A stretch of DNA of 64,000 nt from Amycolatopsis sp. QT-25 (GTDB lineage Bacteria > Actinomycetota > Actinomycetes > Mycobacteriales > Pseudonocardiaceae), in the NCBI RefSeq assembly GCF_029369745.1, contig NZ_CP120210.1, positions 4,898,001 through 4,962,000 of the forward strand, in the 5' to 3' direction. The notes below the pieces were generated by a model. The model did no database searches and had not been told where the DNA came from. It saw only the letters and a program-made list of their open reading frames with translations. How positions within the stretch are numbered: position 1 is the stretch's first letter; every line of letters starts with the position of its first letter. Below are positions 54,942-64,000 of this stretch, in pieces. A program made the position numbers and the translations under genes.

Positions 54942-57900
54942 TCAGCCGACCGGACGCGGCTTGAGGTTCACCTCCACCGTGTTGCCGGCACCCGAGGCGA
55001 CACCGCTCACGATGTCGTTCAGGAACCCGCAGCCCTGCAACGGCGGCAGGGTGTAGGAACCGGTGAGCTTGCCACCGGCCAACGGATCGAAACCGGCCTT
55101 CGACTGGAGCGGGATCTGGACGGGCGTCTTCGTCCGGCAGGCCGGGCTCGCCGACACCGGGAAGCCGAAGACGCTGATCCGCGGCAGCTTGACCGTCACC
55201 GCCGACGTCGACTTGAGCACCCCGGCCGCCAGCGTGCCGGTGGTCTTGCCCGCCGACGCGAACTCGATCTTCGCGTTGACCGGGACGAAGCCCCAGAGCG
55301 TGAGCTTCGCGCTCGTCGGGTTCAGCGTGAGGTCGGCGTCGAAGGTCCCGTTCGCCAGCGTGATCGCGGCGTTGATACCGCCACGCAGGTCGATCGGGCC
55401 GGCGAGCTTCTTCAGCTGCGTCTTGCCTGCCAGGTCGTAGCTGTACTTGACGACCGGGGAGGTGTTCGGCCGGGTCTTCGCCGTGACCGGCGAGGACGCG
55501 GCCGACTTGTTCCCCGCGGCGTCCTTGGCGACGACGGTGAAGGTGTACTCCGTGTCGGAGGTGAGGCCGTCCACGGTCGCGGAAACCCCCGTCACGGATT
55601 TCACCAAGGCGCTGCCGTTGTAGACGTCGTAACCGGTGACGCCGACGTTGTCGCTCGCGGCATCCCAGGCGAGACTCACGCTGGTCTGCGTGGTCCCGGT
55701 GGAACGCGGGTTGGCAGGCGCACCGGGCGCTTCCGTGTCGGGCGCGGCCTGCGTCCGGACGGTGATGGCGGTGCTCGGGGTCGACAGGTTGCCCGCCGCG
55801 TCCTTCGCGACCACGGTGAACGAATACTCCGTATCCGCGGCGAGCCCGTCCACCGTCACGGAAGTACCGGTCACGGACTTCACCAAGGTGGCGCCGTTGT
55901 AGACGTCGTAACCGGTGACGCCCACGTTGTCCGTCGACGCGGTCCACTCGAGGCTCACGCTGGTCCGCGTGGTGCCGGTGGCACGGGGAGCACCCGGCGC
56001 GACGGGAGCCTGCGTGTCGGGCGCGGCCTGCGTCTTCGCCGTGACCGCGGCACTGGGAGCCGACGCGTTGCCCGCGGCGTCCTTCGCGACCACGGTGAAG
56101 GAATACTCCGTGCCCGGCGCCAGACCGTCCACGGTCGCGGCGGTCCCGGCCACCGTCTTGACCAAGGTGGTCCCGTTGTAGACGTCGTAGCCGACGACAC
56201 CGACGTTGTCGCTCGACGCGTTCCAGGACAGCGCGACGCTGGACTGGGTGACATCGGCCGCGGCGAGACCCGCCGGGACACCGGGTGCTTCGGTGTCCGG
56301 GACCGTGGCCGTCCGAGCGGTCACCGGCGCGCTGGGCTCCGACCTGTTCCCGGCCGCGTCCTTGGCGACGACGGTGAAGCTGTACTCGGTGTCGGCGGTG
56401 AGACCGTCGACCGTGGCGTTGGCCTCCGTCACCGACTTCACCACCGTGCCGCCGTGGTAGACGTCGTAGCCGACGACACCGACGTTGTCACTCGACGCGT
56501 CCCACGCCAGGCCGACGCTGGAGGCCGAGGTACCGGTCGTGTGCAGGTTGCCCGGCACAGCGGGCGCCTGCGTGTCGGGCGCGGCCTGCGTCTTCGCCGT
56601 GACCGCGGCGCTGGGAGCCGACGCGTTGCCCGCGGCGTCCTTCGCGACCACCGTGAAGGAATATTCGGTACCGGCCGTCAGCCCGTCGATCGTGGCCTGG
56701 GGTTCCGTGACCGACTTGAGGACTTCGGCACCCTTCAGAACGTCGTAGCCGGTGACACCGACGTTGTCGCTCGACGCGTCCCAGGCCAGCGTCACACTGG
56801 TTTGGGTCGTTCCGGTCGAGTGCACGTTCGCGGGTGTCGTCGGCGCCTGCGTGTCAGGAGCCTTCGCGGTCTTGGCGGTGGCGGGCGCGGTGGCGGGCGA
56901 GACGTTGCCCGCCGCGTCCTTGGCCTTGACGGTGAAGGAGTACTCCGTGTCCGGGGTCAATCCGTCGACCGTGGCCGACGTGCCGGTCACGGACTTCACG
57001 AGATCGGCGCCCGCGTAGACGTCGTAGCCCGCGACGCCGACGTTGTCGGTGGCGGCGCCCCAGGACAACGCGACGCTGTTCTGAGTCACTTCACCGACCG
57101 TCACGGCGCCGGGAGCCGAAGGCGCCGTCGTGTCGGCGGCGGGAGTGACGGTGAAGGTGTGCAGGACGTTGGCCTGACCGTTCGCCGGGGTGCAGTCCGC
57201 GACGAACGTGCCGAGGCCGGTCTCCGCACCGGAAGCCGTCAACGGCGTCATGGTCAGCACCAGATCGTGCACCGAAAGCGTCGCCGTTCCCGGCTGGTCG
57301 AATCGCAACGCCGGCGCGGAACCACTCGCGTTGACGATCAGGTCGTTGCCCTTCGGCGGAATCGGCTGTCGCGGGATGGCCGTCGGCACGCCGACCGCGA
57401 GGTGTCCCTGCGGACTGGAGACCAGCGAGGTGGCCAGCGCGGAACCCTTGAGGGATTCGGCGCCGACGAGCCGCAGCCCTTCGGTCGCGGTCTTGCCCGC
57501 GTTGGAGACGGCCGTGATGTCGATCCTCGGGGTGAACTGGCCCACCGGGATCGTGTCGGGCAGCGTGGCGTTGATGTCGACCGTGACGTCCTGGTTGCCG
57601 ATCAACGGGAACGGGCAGCTGTAGAGCTGCCGCAGTGGCGGGTGATCACCCGTGCCGACAACGGCTTCCGGGGCGACCGGCGAACCGGTCACGGTGTAGG
57701 TCTGGAGGACGGTCCCCTGCCCCGGCGCGAGAACGCAGTCCGAGGTGAAGGTGCCGAGACCCGTCGGGGTTCCGTCGGCCTTGAGCGGGGTCATAACCAG
57801 CTGGAGACCGGTCACGGCGAGCGACGCGGTGCCCGGCTGGTCGAACCTCAACGCGGGAGCGCTGCCCGTGGCGTTGACGACGAGGTCGTTGCCCACCGGC

Positions 57901-58307
57901 GGAATGGGCTGGTTCGGCACGTCGGCGTCGACCTTCACCGTCATCGTGCCCTGGCTGCCGGGCATCGTCACGGTCGAGGTCGCCTTCGCGGTGCCCTTGA
58001 TTGTTTCGGCACCGACAAGACGAAGGCCCTCGGTCGCCGTTTTGCCCGCGTTGGACACGGCGGTGATCTCGATGACGGGCGTCAATTTCCCGGCTTCGAT
58101 CGTCGAAGGCTGAGTGGTCTTGATGGTGACCGAAACTTTCTGGTCGCCGATCAACGGAAATGGACACGAGTAATTCTGGGTGAGCTCACCCGGAGCCGCG
58201 GCACTGGTGCCCGAACCCACCGCTATACCCAGCGCCACCAGTGCGGCCGTGCTCACGACGGCGATGCCCCCAGTGACCAGTCTTCGACTACGTCTTCCGT
58301 GTTTCAC
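54942..58307 (-). CDS. Secreted protein with six fibronectin type III repeats
   Basis: The 1121-residue precursor has a signal peptide (Arg-rich start, cleavage near SGTSAAAP, residue 39). Two N-terminal domains (about 40-205, 220-385) each start YSCPFPLIG and share SNAGKTATEGLRLVG and GSAPALRFDQPG, DUF6801-like in my reading. Six FN3 repeats (about 392-926, 88-89 residues each) follow, with DNVGVxGYDVY, DGLTPDTEYSFTV and KDAAGN motifs. A C-terminal beta domain (about 927-1121) resembles the first two in its start (KYSYDLAGKT). It is probably a cell-surface or extracellular adhesion or scaffold protein. GTG 58307 has GGAGAGGG 5 nt upstream. The FN3 repeats are also similar at DNA level. Confidence 0.9.
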   Translation of the reverse strand: MKHGRRSRRLVTGGIAVVSTAALVALGIAVGSGTSAAAPGELTQNYSCPFPLIGDQKVSVTIKTTQPSTIEAGKLTPVIEITAVSNAGKTATEGLRLVGAETIKGTAKATSTVTMPGSQGTMTVKVDADVPNQPIPPVGNDLVVNATGSAPALRFDQPGTASLAVTGLQLVMTPLKADGTPTGLGTFTSDCVLAPGQGTVLQTYTVTGSPVAPEAVVGTGDHPPLRQLYSCPFPLIGNQDVTVDINATLPDTIPVGQFTPRIDITAVSNAGKTATEGLRLVGAESLKGSALATSLVSSPQGHLAVGVPTAIPRQPIPPKGNDLIVNASGSAPALRFDQPGTATLSVHDLVLTMTPLTASGAETGLGTFVADCTPANGQANVLHTFTVTPAADTTAPSAPGAVTVGEVTQNSVALSWGAATDNVGVAGYDVYAGADLVKSVTGTSATVDGLTPDTEYSFTVKAKDAAGNVSPATAPATAKTAKAPDTQAPTTPANVHSTGTTQTSVTLAWDASSDNVGVTGYDVLKGAEVLKSVTEPQATIDGLTAGTEYSFTVVAKDAAGNASAPSAAVTAKTQAAPDTQAPAVPGNLHTTGTSASSVGLAWDASSDNVGVVGYDVYHGGTVVKSVTEANATVDGLTADTEYSFTVVAKDAAGNRSEPSAPVTARTATVPDTEAPGVPAGLAAADVTQSSVALSWNASSDNVGVVGYDVYNGTTLVKTVAGTAATVDGLAPGTEYSFTVVAKDAAGNASAPSAAVTAKTQAAPDTQAPVAPGAPRATGTTRTSVSLEWTASTDNVGVTGYDVYNGATLVKSVTGTSVTVDGLAADTEYSFTVVAKDAAGNLSTPSTAITVRTQAAPDTEAPGAPANPRSTGTTQTSVSLAWDAASDNVGVTGYDVYNGSALVKSVTGVSATVDGLTSDTEYTFTVVAKDAAGNKSAASSPVTAKTRPNTSPVVKYSYDLAGKTQLKKLAGPIDLRGGINAAITLANGTFDADLTLNPTSAKLTLWGFVPVNAKIEFASAGKTTGTLAAGVLKSTSAVTVKLPRISVFGFPVSASPACRTKTPVQIPLQSKAGFDPLAGGKLTGSYTLPPLQGCGFLNDIVSGVASGAGNTVEVNLKPRPVG

Positions 58308-58664
58308 AGGTCCCTCTCCAACACATAGACCACGCTCGCCGAAAACACCGAAAACGAATGACACCCGCTTTCGCGGGGTTCCTCTTCAGCGGGCGCGTGT
58401 GCACGTTCACGGTTATGCCACAGGGAATTAACACACCCACCGGGTACGCCAGGCAAGCAAAATCACAGAGCCCGTGAGACCATTCGATGTCTTTGTCACC
58501 CGCGATCGATTCACCCTTCGCGAATCTGTCAGCCGCGCCTTCAAAACGTCCGCCAGCACGTCATCGAAGGTGGTTAATCGCCAACAGGAGCGCGATCAGG
58601 TCGGCACGCGCGGGGATATCGGTGCGCCTGCTCGCGGAGGAAGCGAACCGGGCGACCGTCTCCC
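58308..58664. other. Promoter-bearing intergenic region of the FN3 protein gene
   Basis: 357 nt, A/T-richer from about 58310 to 58510 (for example GGGAATTAACACACCC and AATCACAGAGC). No gene is visible. The promoter of the FN3 gene should lie here. Confidence 0.5.
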
Positions 58665-59588
58665 TCAACGACCGGCCGAGTACTCCGAGAGGATCTCGCC
58701 CAGCACACGCCGCGCGTCCGCGGCTTCTTCGTCGACACGACCTCTTGTCCGCGCGCAGGTGTCCAGGGTCTTCCACAGGGCCCAGCCCCGTCCTCGCGCC
58801 CACGCCGCGTCGCCGACCGATAGCCGGTCGCGGAACGCCTGCCTGCCGTCGGCGCTCAGCAACGTCCAGGCAATGGCCGTGTCGCAGGACGGATCGCCGA
58901 CACCGCAGGTTCCGAAATCGATGACAGCCGCCAGTTCTCCGCCCTTGAGGAGCAGGTTCCCCGGTGCGATGTCACCGTGGAACCAGGAGTCCACTCCGTC
59001 CCAAGGAGCGTCCAGCGCCGTCTGCCAGATCTCGCGGGCCGAGTCGACGTCGACATCGCCGTCCAGCACCGAGAGTGCGCGCTCGGCCGGCGCGTCATAG
59101 GTGCGCAGAGTGGCGCCACGGAACCAGTTGTGCTTACCCGGCCGCGGGCCGTCCGCGGCGTCGACCTTTCGCAACGCCGCCAGGAAACCCGCCAGGTCCG
59201 AAGCGAACCGAACAGGATCCGGGATTCGGTCCGCTCTCGCGGGTTCGCCGTCGAGCCACCGGTAGACCGACCACGGGAAGGGATAGTCCGCGCCGGGCCG
59301 TCCCTTCGCCAGCGGCACGGGGATGGGCAGTGGCAGCCGGGGCGCGAGCGCCGGAAGCCAGTGCTGTTCCTTGTCCACCGCCAGCGCGTACTCGGCCGCA
59401 CTCGGCAGGCGCGCCACCATTTCCTCGCCGAGCCGGAACGTGACGTTGTCCCAACCGGATTCGGCCACGGGCCGGATCGGAAGCCCGGCCCACCGCGGGA
59501 ACTGCTCGGCGACCAATCCGCGCACCTGCGCCGGGTCGACGGCGACTCGCCGCGGCATCGGACCGAGATCCGGTGTACTGCTCACCAC
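58665..59588 (-). CDS. Aminoglycoside phosphotransferase family kinase
   Basis: The 307-residue protein kinase-like enzyme has the catalytic loop HGDIAPGNLL near 200-210 and IDFGTCGVGDPSCD after it, with an N-terminal lobe VAESGWDNVTFRLGEEMVAR. This is the APH/choline-kinase family; the substrate could be an antibiotic, a macrolide or a metabolite. GTG 59588 (or 59585) has AGGA about 6 nt upstream. It looks monocistronic. Confidence 0.87.
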   Translation of the reverse strand: MVSSTPDLGPMPRRVAVDPAQVRGLVAEQFPRWAGLPIRPVAESGWDNVTFRLGEEMVARLPSAAEYALAVDKEQHWLPALAPRLPLPIPVPLAKGRPGADYPFPWSVYRWLDGEPARADRIPDPVRFASDLAGFLAALRKVDAADGPRPGKHNWFRGATLRTYDAPAERALSVLDGDVDVDSAREIWQTALDAPWDGVDSWFHGDIAPGNLLLKGGELAAVIDFGTCGVGDPSCDTAIAWTLLSADGRQAFRDRLSVGDAAWARGRGWALWKTLDTCARTRGRVDEEAADARRVLGEILSEYSAGR

Positions 59589-59659
59589 GACATCCTCGTT
59601 CGACGGGGTCCAGACGGTCGCGCCGGCCGAGACACGGCTCGGCCGGTGTCGCCGAGACG

Positions 59660-59850
59660 CTAGTCGAGTGTCCAGTGGACCGCAGGGGATTTTCCGGCGG
59701 CGGTGGCGGCGACACCGACGACGCGGCCGTTGTCGCTGATCCGGTAAGCCTGGCCGCGGGTACCGCCGGGCAGCTTGCCGAGCTGCCGGCATTCCCCGTT
59801 CCGGAACCAGACCGTCGCCTGACTTCGGAAAGTGCCCGCTGCCGGTCTGG
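59660..59850 (-). pseudogene. C-terminal fragment of a HAF-repeat extracellular protein
   Basis: One minus-strand frame reads SQATVWFRNGECRQLGKLPG and then AYRISDNGRVVGVAATAAG to a stop at 59660. This is the rhythm of HAF repeats (A..W.nG....LG.LPG......INd.G.VVG). There is no start codon; upstream the frame meets a TGA near 59890. It is a relic of a larger secreted protein gene. Confidence 0.45.
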
Positions 59851-59993
59851 CGCAGGGCTTCCCGCGGCGTCACCGTACGGTGACGCAGTCCGCGATTTCC
59901 TCGATCTCCGCCGGAGCGGGCGATCGCCTGGGATCACCCGGCCGGTGCGCCCGGCCCGTCCGTCACGCGGGAACGGCACGGGCTGGGCTCGCG

Positions 59994-62900
59994 TCAGCCG
60001 CTCACCCCGAGCGGGTCCCCCGGCACGAGTTCGGCGACGAGCGCGGACTGTTCCCGGCGGTAGGCTTCGACGTTCGCCAGTTTGACGTCCTCGTAACCGC
60101 GGATCAGATCGGGCAGCTCGGCCAGCGCCAGGAGCCTGCCGCGATCGGCGTCCTCGGTGCCGAACGCGGCGAGGATCGTTTCCCGGTACTGCACGACGAG
60201 TTCTCGCTCCACCTTCCGGACGTGTGCCTTGCCGAACGGGTCCCATCGCGTGCCGCGCAGTTTCCGCGCGGCACGCAGCGCGACGAACACCGGGCGGAAC
60301 TTCGGGCCCAGCGCGACCTTCCGCTTCATGCCCAGCGCGCGGAGCACGGGCGGGTGCAGACGGTAGGCATAGCGGCTGCCCACCCCGAACTCCGCCTCGA
60401 TCCCGGCGAGCACGGCGGGATCGAGCGACAGCCGCGCGACCTCGTACTCGTCCTTGTAGGCCATCAGTTTGTGCAGGTTGCGGGCCACCGCTTCGGTGAC
60501 GACGGTCGAATCGCCTTCGAGGATCCGGACGCGCTCGACGAACTCGGCGTACTCCCGCGCGTAGCGAGCGTCCTGGTACCGGACGAGTTCGGCCACGCGG
60601 ATGTCCAGCAGGCGCGCGAGTTCCGAACCCGGCTCCGCGTGCACGAGCGCGCGGGCACGCAGGGTGGCCGCCGACGGGGCCGGGGTCGCGGCGACGGCCG
60701 GAGGGGCGACAGCGGCGTGCAGTCCGCCAGGATCGGCGACGAGCTGTCTGCCGCGGCGGAACGCCTGGAGGTTGCCCGCGACGGCCACGCCGTTGAGTTC
60801 GATCGCGCGTTCCAGGCTGGCCGCGTCCAGCGGGATGGCGCCGGTCTGGTGCGCCGCGCCGAGCTGGAGGATGTTGGCGAACTGGTCGTCGTCGAACAGG
60901 GTTTCCGCGAGCGCCCGCGCGTCGAGCGCCACGGTGCGCGCCGCGCTCTCCGAGATCGCGCCCCGCACGGCCGCCGCGTCGGGGAAGGACACGGTGGTGT
61001 CGACGACCATCCGGCCGGTCGGCACCTCGGTCGTGGAGATCACGGCGGTGGTCCGGCCGGGGTCCGTCACCGTCAGATTCGCGGGATCCGCACCGACGAG
61101 GACGTCACAGGACAGGTACAGATCGCATTCTCCGGCCGCGAGTTTCGGGGCCTGCGGTGTCGGCTCGGCGGTGATCTTCAGATCCGAGACGACGGCGCCG
61201 CCCTTCTGCGCGAGCCCCGTCTGGTCCAAGGTCCGGACCTGCCTGCCCTCGAGCACGGCGGCCGTGGCGAGGATCTGCGCGACGGTGACCACGCCGGTCC
61301 CGCCGACACCGGTGATCCGCACGGTGAAGTCGGTCCCGGTGGTCTGGGGCTCCGGCAGTTCGGCCGCGGTGATCTCCGCGAGCCGCGCCCGGTGTTTGCG
61401 CCCGGTGGGCAGCACCGTCATGAACGACGGGCAATCCCCCGCCAGGCACGAATAGTCCACATTGCACGACGACTGGTGGATCGCGGTCTTGCGGCCGAAC
61501 TCGGTGCCGACCGGCTGCACGGACAGGCAGTTCGACTTCTCGCCACAGTCGCCGCACCCTTCGCACACCCGCTCGTTGATCACCACCTTGGCGGCCGGGG
61601 TCTCCAGCTTGCCGCGACGGCGTTTGCGACGCTTCTCCGCGGCGCACTCCTGGTCGTGGATCAGCACGGTCACCCCGGGAACACGCGCGAGTTCCTCTTG
61701 CGTGCTCAGCAGCTCGTCGCGGTGCCGGACCTCGACGCCGTCGGGCAGCCGGACACCGCGGAACCGCTTCGGCTCGTCACTGGTGACGACCACCTTGGCG
61801 ACGCCTTCGACCAGGAGCAGCGACGCGAGCCGCTCCACCGGCAGCCCGCCGACGGCGTCCTGTCCACCGGTCATCGCGACGGTCGCGTTGTAGAGGATCT
61901 TGTACGTGATGTTCACCCCGGCCGCCACCGCGGCCCGCACCGCCAGGCTGCCGGAATGGGTGAACGTGCCGTCGCCGATGTTCTGCACGAAATGCGTGGC
62001 GTCGACGAACGGCTCCATCCCGAGCCACTGCGCGCCCTCGCCGCCCATCTGGGTCAGGCCGACCACGTCGCCGACCTGTTCCGGTTCCATGAACAACGCC
62101 ATGGCGTGGCAGCCGATGCCGCCGCCCACCACCGTGCCCTCGGGCACCTTGGTCGAGGAGTTGTGCGGGCAGCCGGAACAGAAGTACGGCGTCCTGGTCA
62201 GCAACGGCACCGAAATGCGCTCCCGGCGTCGTCGCTGCCGCCACGCGGTCACCGACGGGATGTCGTGGTGCTCACTCAGCCGCGCGGCCAGGACCCTGGC
62301 GATGGCGTCCGGATCGAGTTCACCGAGTTCGGTGCACAGGGTGCGGCCGTCCGGACCGGTCTTGCCGTGCACGGCAGGCGCTCCGGCGGTGCCGTAAAGC
62401 ACCTCCTTGATCGCCGATTCGACGAAGGAACGCTTCTCCTCCACCACGACGATCTCGCTCAGGCCGTCGGCGAACCGGCGGACGATCGACGGTTCAAGCG
62501 GATGGACGACGCCGAGTTTGAGGATCCGGATCCCGTGCCGGGACAACGCGTCGGCGTCCAGGCCGAGCAGCCGCAGCGCCTGCATCAGGTCCAGATAGGA
62601 CTTTCCGGCGGTGACGATGCCGACACGGTCCGCCGGCCCTTCGTGGACGATCCGGTTGACCCCGCTCGCGCGCACGTACTCGACGGCCAGCGGCAGACGT
62701 TCGGTGTACAGGCTGCGTTCGAGCGCCATCAGCGTGGTGCCGAGCAGCCGGGAGCTGGGCTTGTGCCGGTACGCGGGCAAGGCCAGCTCCGGCGCCGTCC
62801 ACCGTGGCCGGACGTGCGCGGTGCCCGCGGCGTCGGCCACGTTCGCCACGAGTTTCATCGACGACCACAACCCGCTCGCCCTGGACAGCTCGACGGCGTG

Positions 62901-63443
62901 CAGGCCGAAGTCCAGCACGTCCTGCGAGTCGGCGGGAAAGAACACCGGCATGGCCAAATCGGCCAGCGCGAGCTCGGAGGCGCAGGGCACCGAGGAGGAC
63001 TTGGCGTTCGGGTCGTCGCCGACCAGCGCCACCGCGCCGCCCGCCGGATCGGTGCCCGCGAGATTGGCGTGCCGCAGGGCGTCGGTCGCCCGGTCCAGTC
63101 CGGGTGCCTTGCCGTACCAGAACCCGGTGACCCCGCCGCGCGACGAGCCGACCGACGCGGTGAGCTGACTGCCCATCACCGCCGTCGCGGCGAGTTCCTC
63201 GTTCAGGCCGGGGCGGTGCACGACGTCGTGCTTTTCGAGCAGGACGGAGCGGCGGCCGAGTTCGAGGTCGTACCCCGCCAGCGGAGAGCCTTCATAGCCG
63301 GAGACGAACACCGCGGGCGAGGCCCCGGCGGCGCGGTCGTGCCGCACCCGGTCGAACAGCATCCGGACCAGGGCCTGGACCCCGCTGAGGTAGACGGTGC
63401 CGTCCTCCCGCAGATACCGGTCCTCCAACGTGAACTGCTCCAC
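59994..63443 (-). CDS. Indolepyruvate ferredoxin oxidoreductase (fused alpha-gamma type)
   Basis: This 1149-residue enzyme decarboxylates aryl pyruvates (indole-, phenylpyruvate) to acyl-CoA with reduced ferredoxin. The N-terminal thiamine-binding part has HRPGLNEELAATAVMGSQL and the TPP motif GDGTFTHSG; middle Cys-rich motifs CSGCPHNS and CEGCGDCGEKSNC are for [4Fe-4S] clusters. The C-terminal part has VRITGVGGTGVVTVAQILA, typical of the gamma domain. GTG 63443 has AAGGAGG 8 nt upstream, so I prefer it to the in-frame GTG 63464. An Lrp-type regulator is divergent. Confidence 0.93.
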   Translation of the reverse strand: MEQFTLEDRYLREDGTVYLSGVQALVRMLFDRVRHDRAAGASPAVFVSGYEGSPLAGYDLELGRRSVLLEKHDVVHRPGLNEELAATAVMGSQLTASVGSSRGGVTGFWYGKAPGLDRATDALRHANLAGTDPAGGAVALVGDDPNAKSSSVPCASELALADLAMPVFFPADSQDVLDFGLHAVELSRASGLWSSMKLVANVADAAGTAHVRPRWTAPELALPAYRHKPSSRLLGTTLMALERSLYTERLPLAVEYVRASGVNRIVHEGPADRVGIVTAGKSYLDLMQALRLLGLDADALSRHGIRILKLGVVHPLEPSIVRRFADGLSEIVVVEEKRSFVESAIKEVLYGTAGAPAVHGKTGPDGRTLCTELGELDPDAIARVLAARLSEHHDIPSVTAWRQRRRRERISVPLLTRTPYFCSGCPHNSSTKVPEGTVVGGGIGCHAMALFMEPEQVGDVVGLTQMGGEGAQWLGMEPFVDATHFVQNIGDGTFTHSGSLAVRAAVAAGVNITYKILYNATVAMTGGQDAVGGLPVERLASLLLVEGVAKVVVTSDEPKRFRGVRLPDGVEVRHRDELLSTQEELARVPGVTVLIHDQECAAEKRRKRRRGKLETPAAKVVINERVCEGCGDCGEKSNCLSVQPVGTEFGRKTAIHQSSCNVDYSCLAGDCPSFMTVLPTGRKHRARLAEITAAELPEPQTTGTDFTVRITGVGGTGVVTVAQILATAAVLEGRQVRTLDQTGLAQKGGAVVSDLKITAEPTPQAPKLAAGECDLYLSCDVLVGADPANLTVTDPGRTTAVISTTEVPTGRMVVDTTVSFPDAAAVRGAISESAARTVALDARALAETLFDDDQFANILQLGAAHQTGAIPLDAASLERAIELNGVAVAGNLQAFRRGRQLVADPGGLHAAVAPPAVAATPAPSAATLRARALVHAEPGSELARLLDIRVAELVRYQDARYAREYAEFVERVRILEGDSTVVTEAVARNLHKLMAYKDEYEVARLSLDPAVLAGIEAEFGVGSRYAYRLHPPVLRALGMKRKVALGPKFRPVFVALRAARKLRGTRWDPFGKAHVRKVERELVVQYRETILAAFGTEDADRGRLLALAELPDLIRGYEDVKLANVEAYRREQSALVAELVPGDPLGVSG

Positions 63444-63603
63444 CAGACCTGCCTCCTTCGGCACCCCCGTGCGATGTCACGACAGGAGACCCGACCACGC
63501 GGGCCGTCGCAACAAGCGGCAGTCTATTGACCGCCAGCACGCAAAAAATCCGGCCCATCCCCGCCGGTGGCCGAGATCCGTTGCGTCTGCGTACCATCCT
63601 CGC

Positions 63604-64000
63604 TCATGGCCGACCAGCTCATCGACGAGACCGATCGCGAAATCCTCGAACTGCTTCGGGAGGACGCCCGGCGCACTCTCGGCGACATCGGAGCCCGCGT
63701 CACGCTCTCGACCGCGGCGGTCAAACGCCGCATCGACCGCATGCAGGAGGCCGGCGTCATCGTCGGCTACACCGTCCAGATCGACCACGCCAAACTCGGC
63801 TGGGCCATCGAGGCGTTCACCGAACTGCGGTTCACCGGGACCACCAAGGTCGGCGAGATCGTCCGCACCACCACCCGGATGCCGGAAGCCCAGGCGGTGT
63901 TCACCATCGCGGGCGACCCCGACGCGCTCGTCTGGCTGCGGGTGCGGGACATGGGCCACCTGCAGCACACCATCGACGAGATCCGGCGGCACCACCAGGT
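63604..64000 (+). CDS. Lrp/AsnC family regulator (partial, cut by right edge)
   Basis: The visible 132 residues comprise the N-terminal helix-turn-helix (DETDREILELLREDARRTLG, STAAVKRRIDRMQEAGVI) and most of the RAM ligand-binding domain (GWAIEAFTELRF and beyond). Lrp/AsnC regulators respond to amino acids. Divergent from the indolepyruvate oxidoreductase gene with about 160 nt between, it probably controls that gene. The ATG has no strong ribosome binding site within 10 nt. Confidence 0.9.

Noticed and set aside
54876..58328. 1150-codon open frame on the plus strand
   Set aside because: Shadow of the FN3 protein gene; the periodic Arg/Gly text mirrors the repeats.
59832..63530. 1232-codon open frame on the plus strand
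   Set aside because: Antisense shadow of the indolepyruvate oxidoreductase gene, whose motifs are clear on the minus strand.

Overview
The window is high-GC actinobacterial DNA, most likely Amycolatopsis or a close Pseudonocardiales relative. The grounds are codon usage, dense GTG starts, many secreted hydrolases, a modular NRPS/PKS locus, a split CrtYc/CrtYd cyclase, and short intergenic palindromes scattered between genes. Naming the genus is inference; no rRNA or tRNA gene was seen.

Region 1 (1-13.5 kb, minus strand) is one end of a hybrid NRPS/PKS cluster read right to left: A-PCP-KS without an AT (10044-13472), A-PCP-C-PCP (6586-10047), KS-AT-KR-DH-ACP (1227-6572), and a gene opening with a condensation domain that runs off the left edge (1-1068). 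The first three are translationally coupled or 13 nt apart; a strong hairpin separates the fourth. A 1.6-kb stretch without a convincing gene lies upstream. Tailoring, termination and export genes must lie to the left, outside the window.

Region 2 (15-21 kb) holds unlinked genes: a DJ-1/PfpI protein, a secreted trypsin-like protein, a broken small secreted protein, an intact small secreted protein, an HTH-STAND NTPase ending without its usual repeat domain, and an SRPBCC protein.

Region 3 (21-32.5 kb) is a carotenoid locus. On the plus strand crtE-crtI-crtB-crtYc-crtYd-methyltransferase are almost all joined by 4-bp overlaps. On the minus strand lie a MerR/B12-binding-type regulator, a Rieske (CruH/DUF5914-like) protein, a frameshifted FAD oxidoreductase, an NAD-dependent epimerase-like protein and a second FAD oxidoreductase. 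Just after the methyltransferase is a short remnant resembling CrtU, the beta-ring desaturase/methylase. The set suggests an aromatic-ring carotenoid pathway whose late steps may be decaying.

Region 4 (32.5-43.4 kb) is stress and metal handling: an I36-type secreted inhibitor, arsenic resistance (acr3-arsC divergent from arsR), release factor 3, a CIRCE heat-shock operator in front of a 33-residue membrane peptide and a 127-residue unknown protein, and a copper locus (DUF4396 protein, copA, a secreted His-rich protein, copZ, csoR, and a second csoR paralogue) with CsoR-like operators.

Region 5 (43.4-64 kb) holds a three-gene secreted protease operon (S8-S1-S8, 27-nt gaps), a large LuxR-type ATPase regulator, a MEDS/HATPase regulator, an ESX-like pair of unknown proteins, a 1121-residue secreted fibronectin type III protein, an aminoglycoside-phosphotransferase-like kinase, a fragment of a HAF-repeat protein, indolepyruvate ferredoxin oxidoreductase, and a divergent Lrp/AsnC regulator cut by the right edge.

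Several repeat families lie between genes. One is a long element with a conserved GC-rich hairpin (three copies, one inverted), with a different 27-bp-arm hairpin near the second copy. A 147-bp block has 21-bp periodicity around a CACGTG axis. A recurrent GTCCACNGTGGAC motif also occurs.
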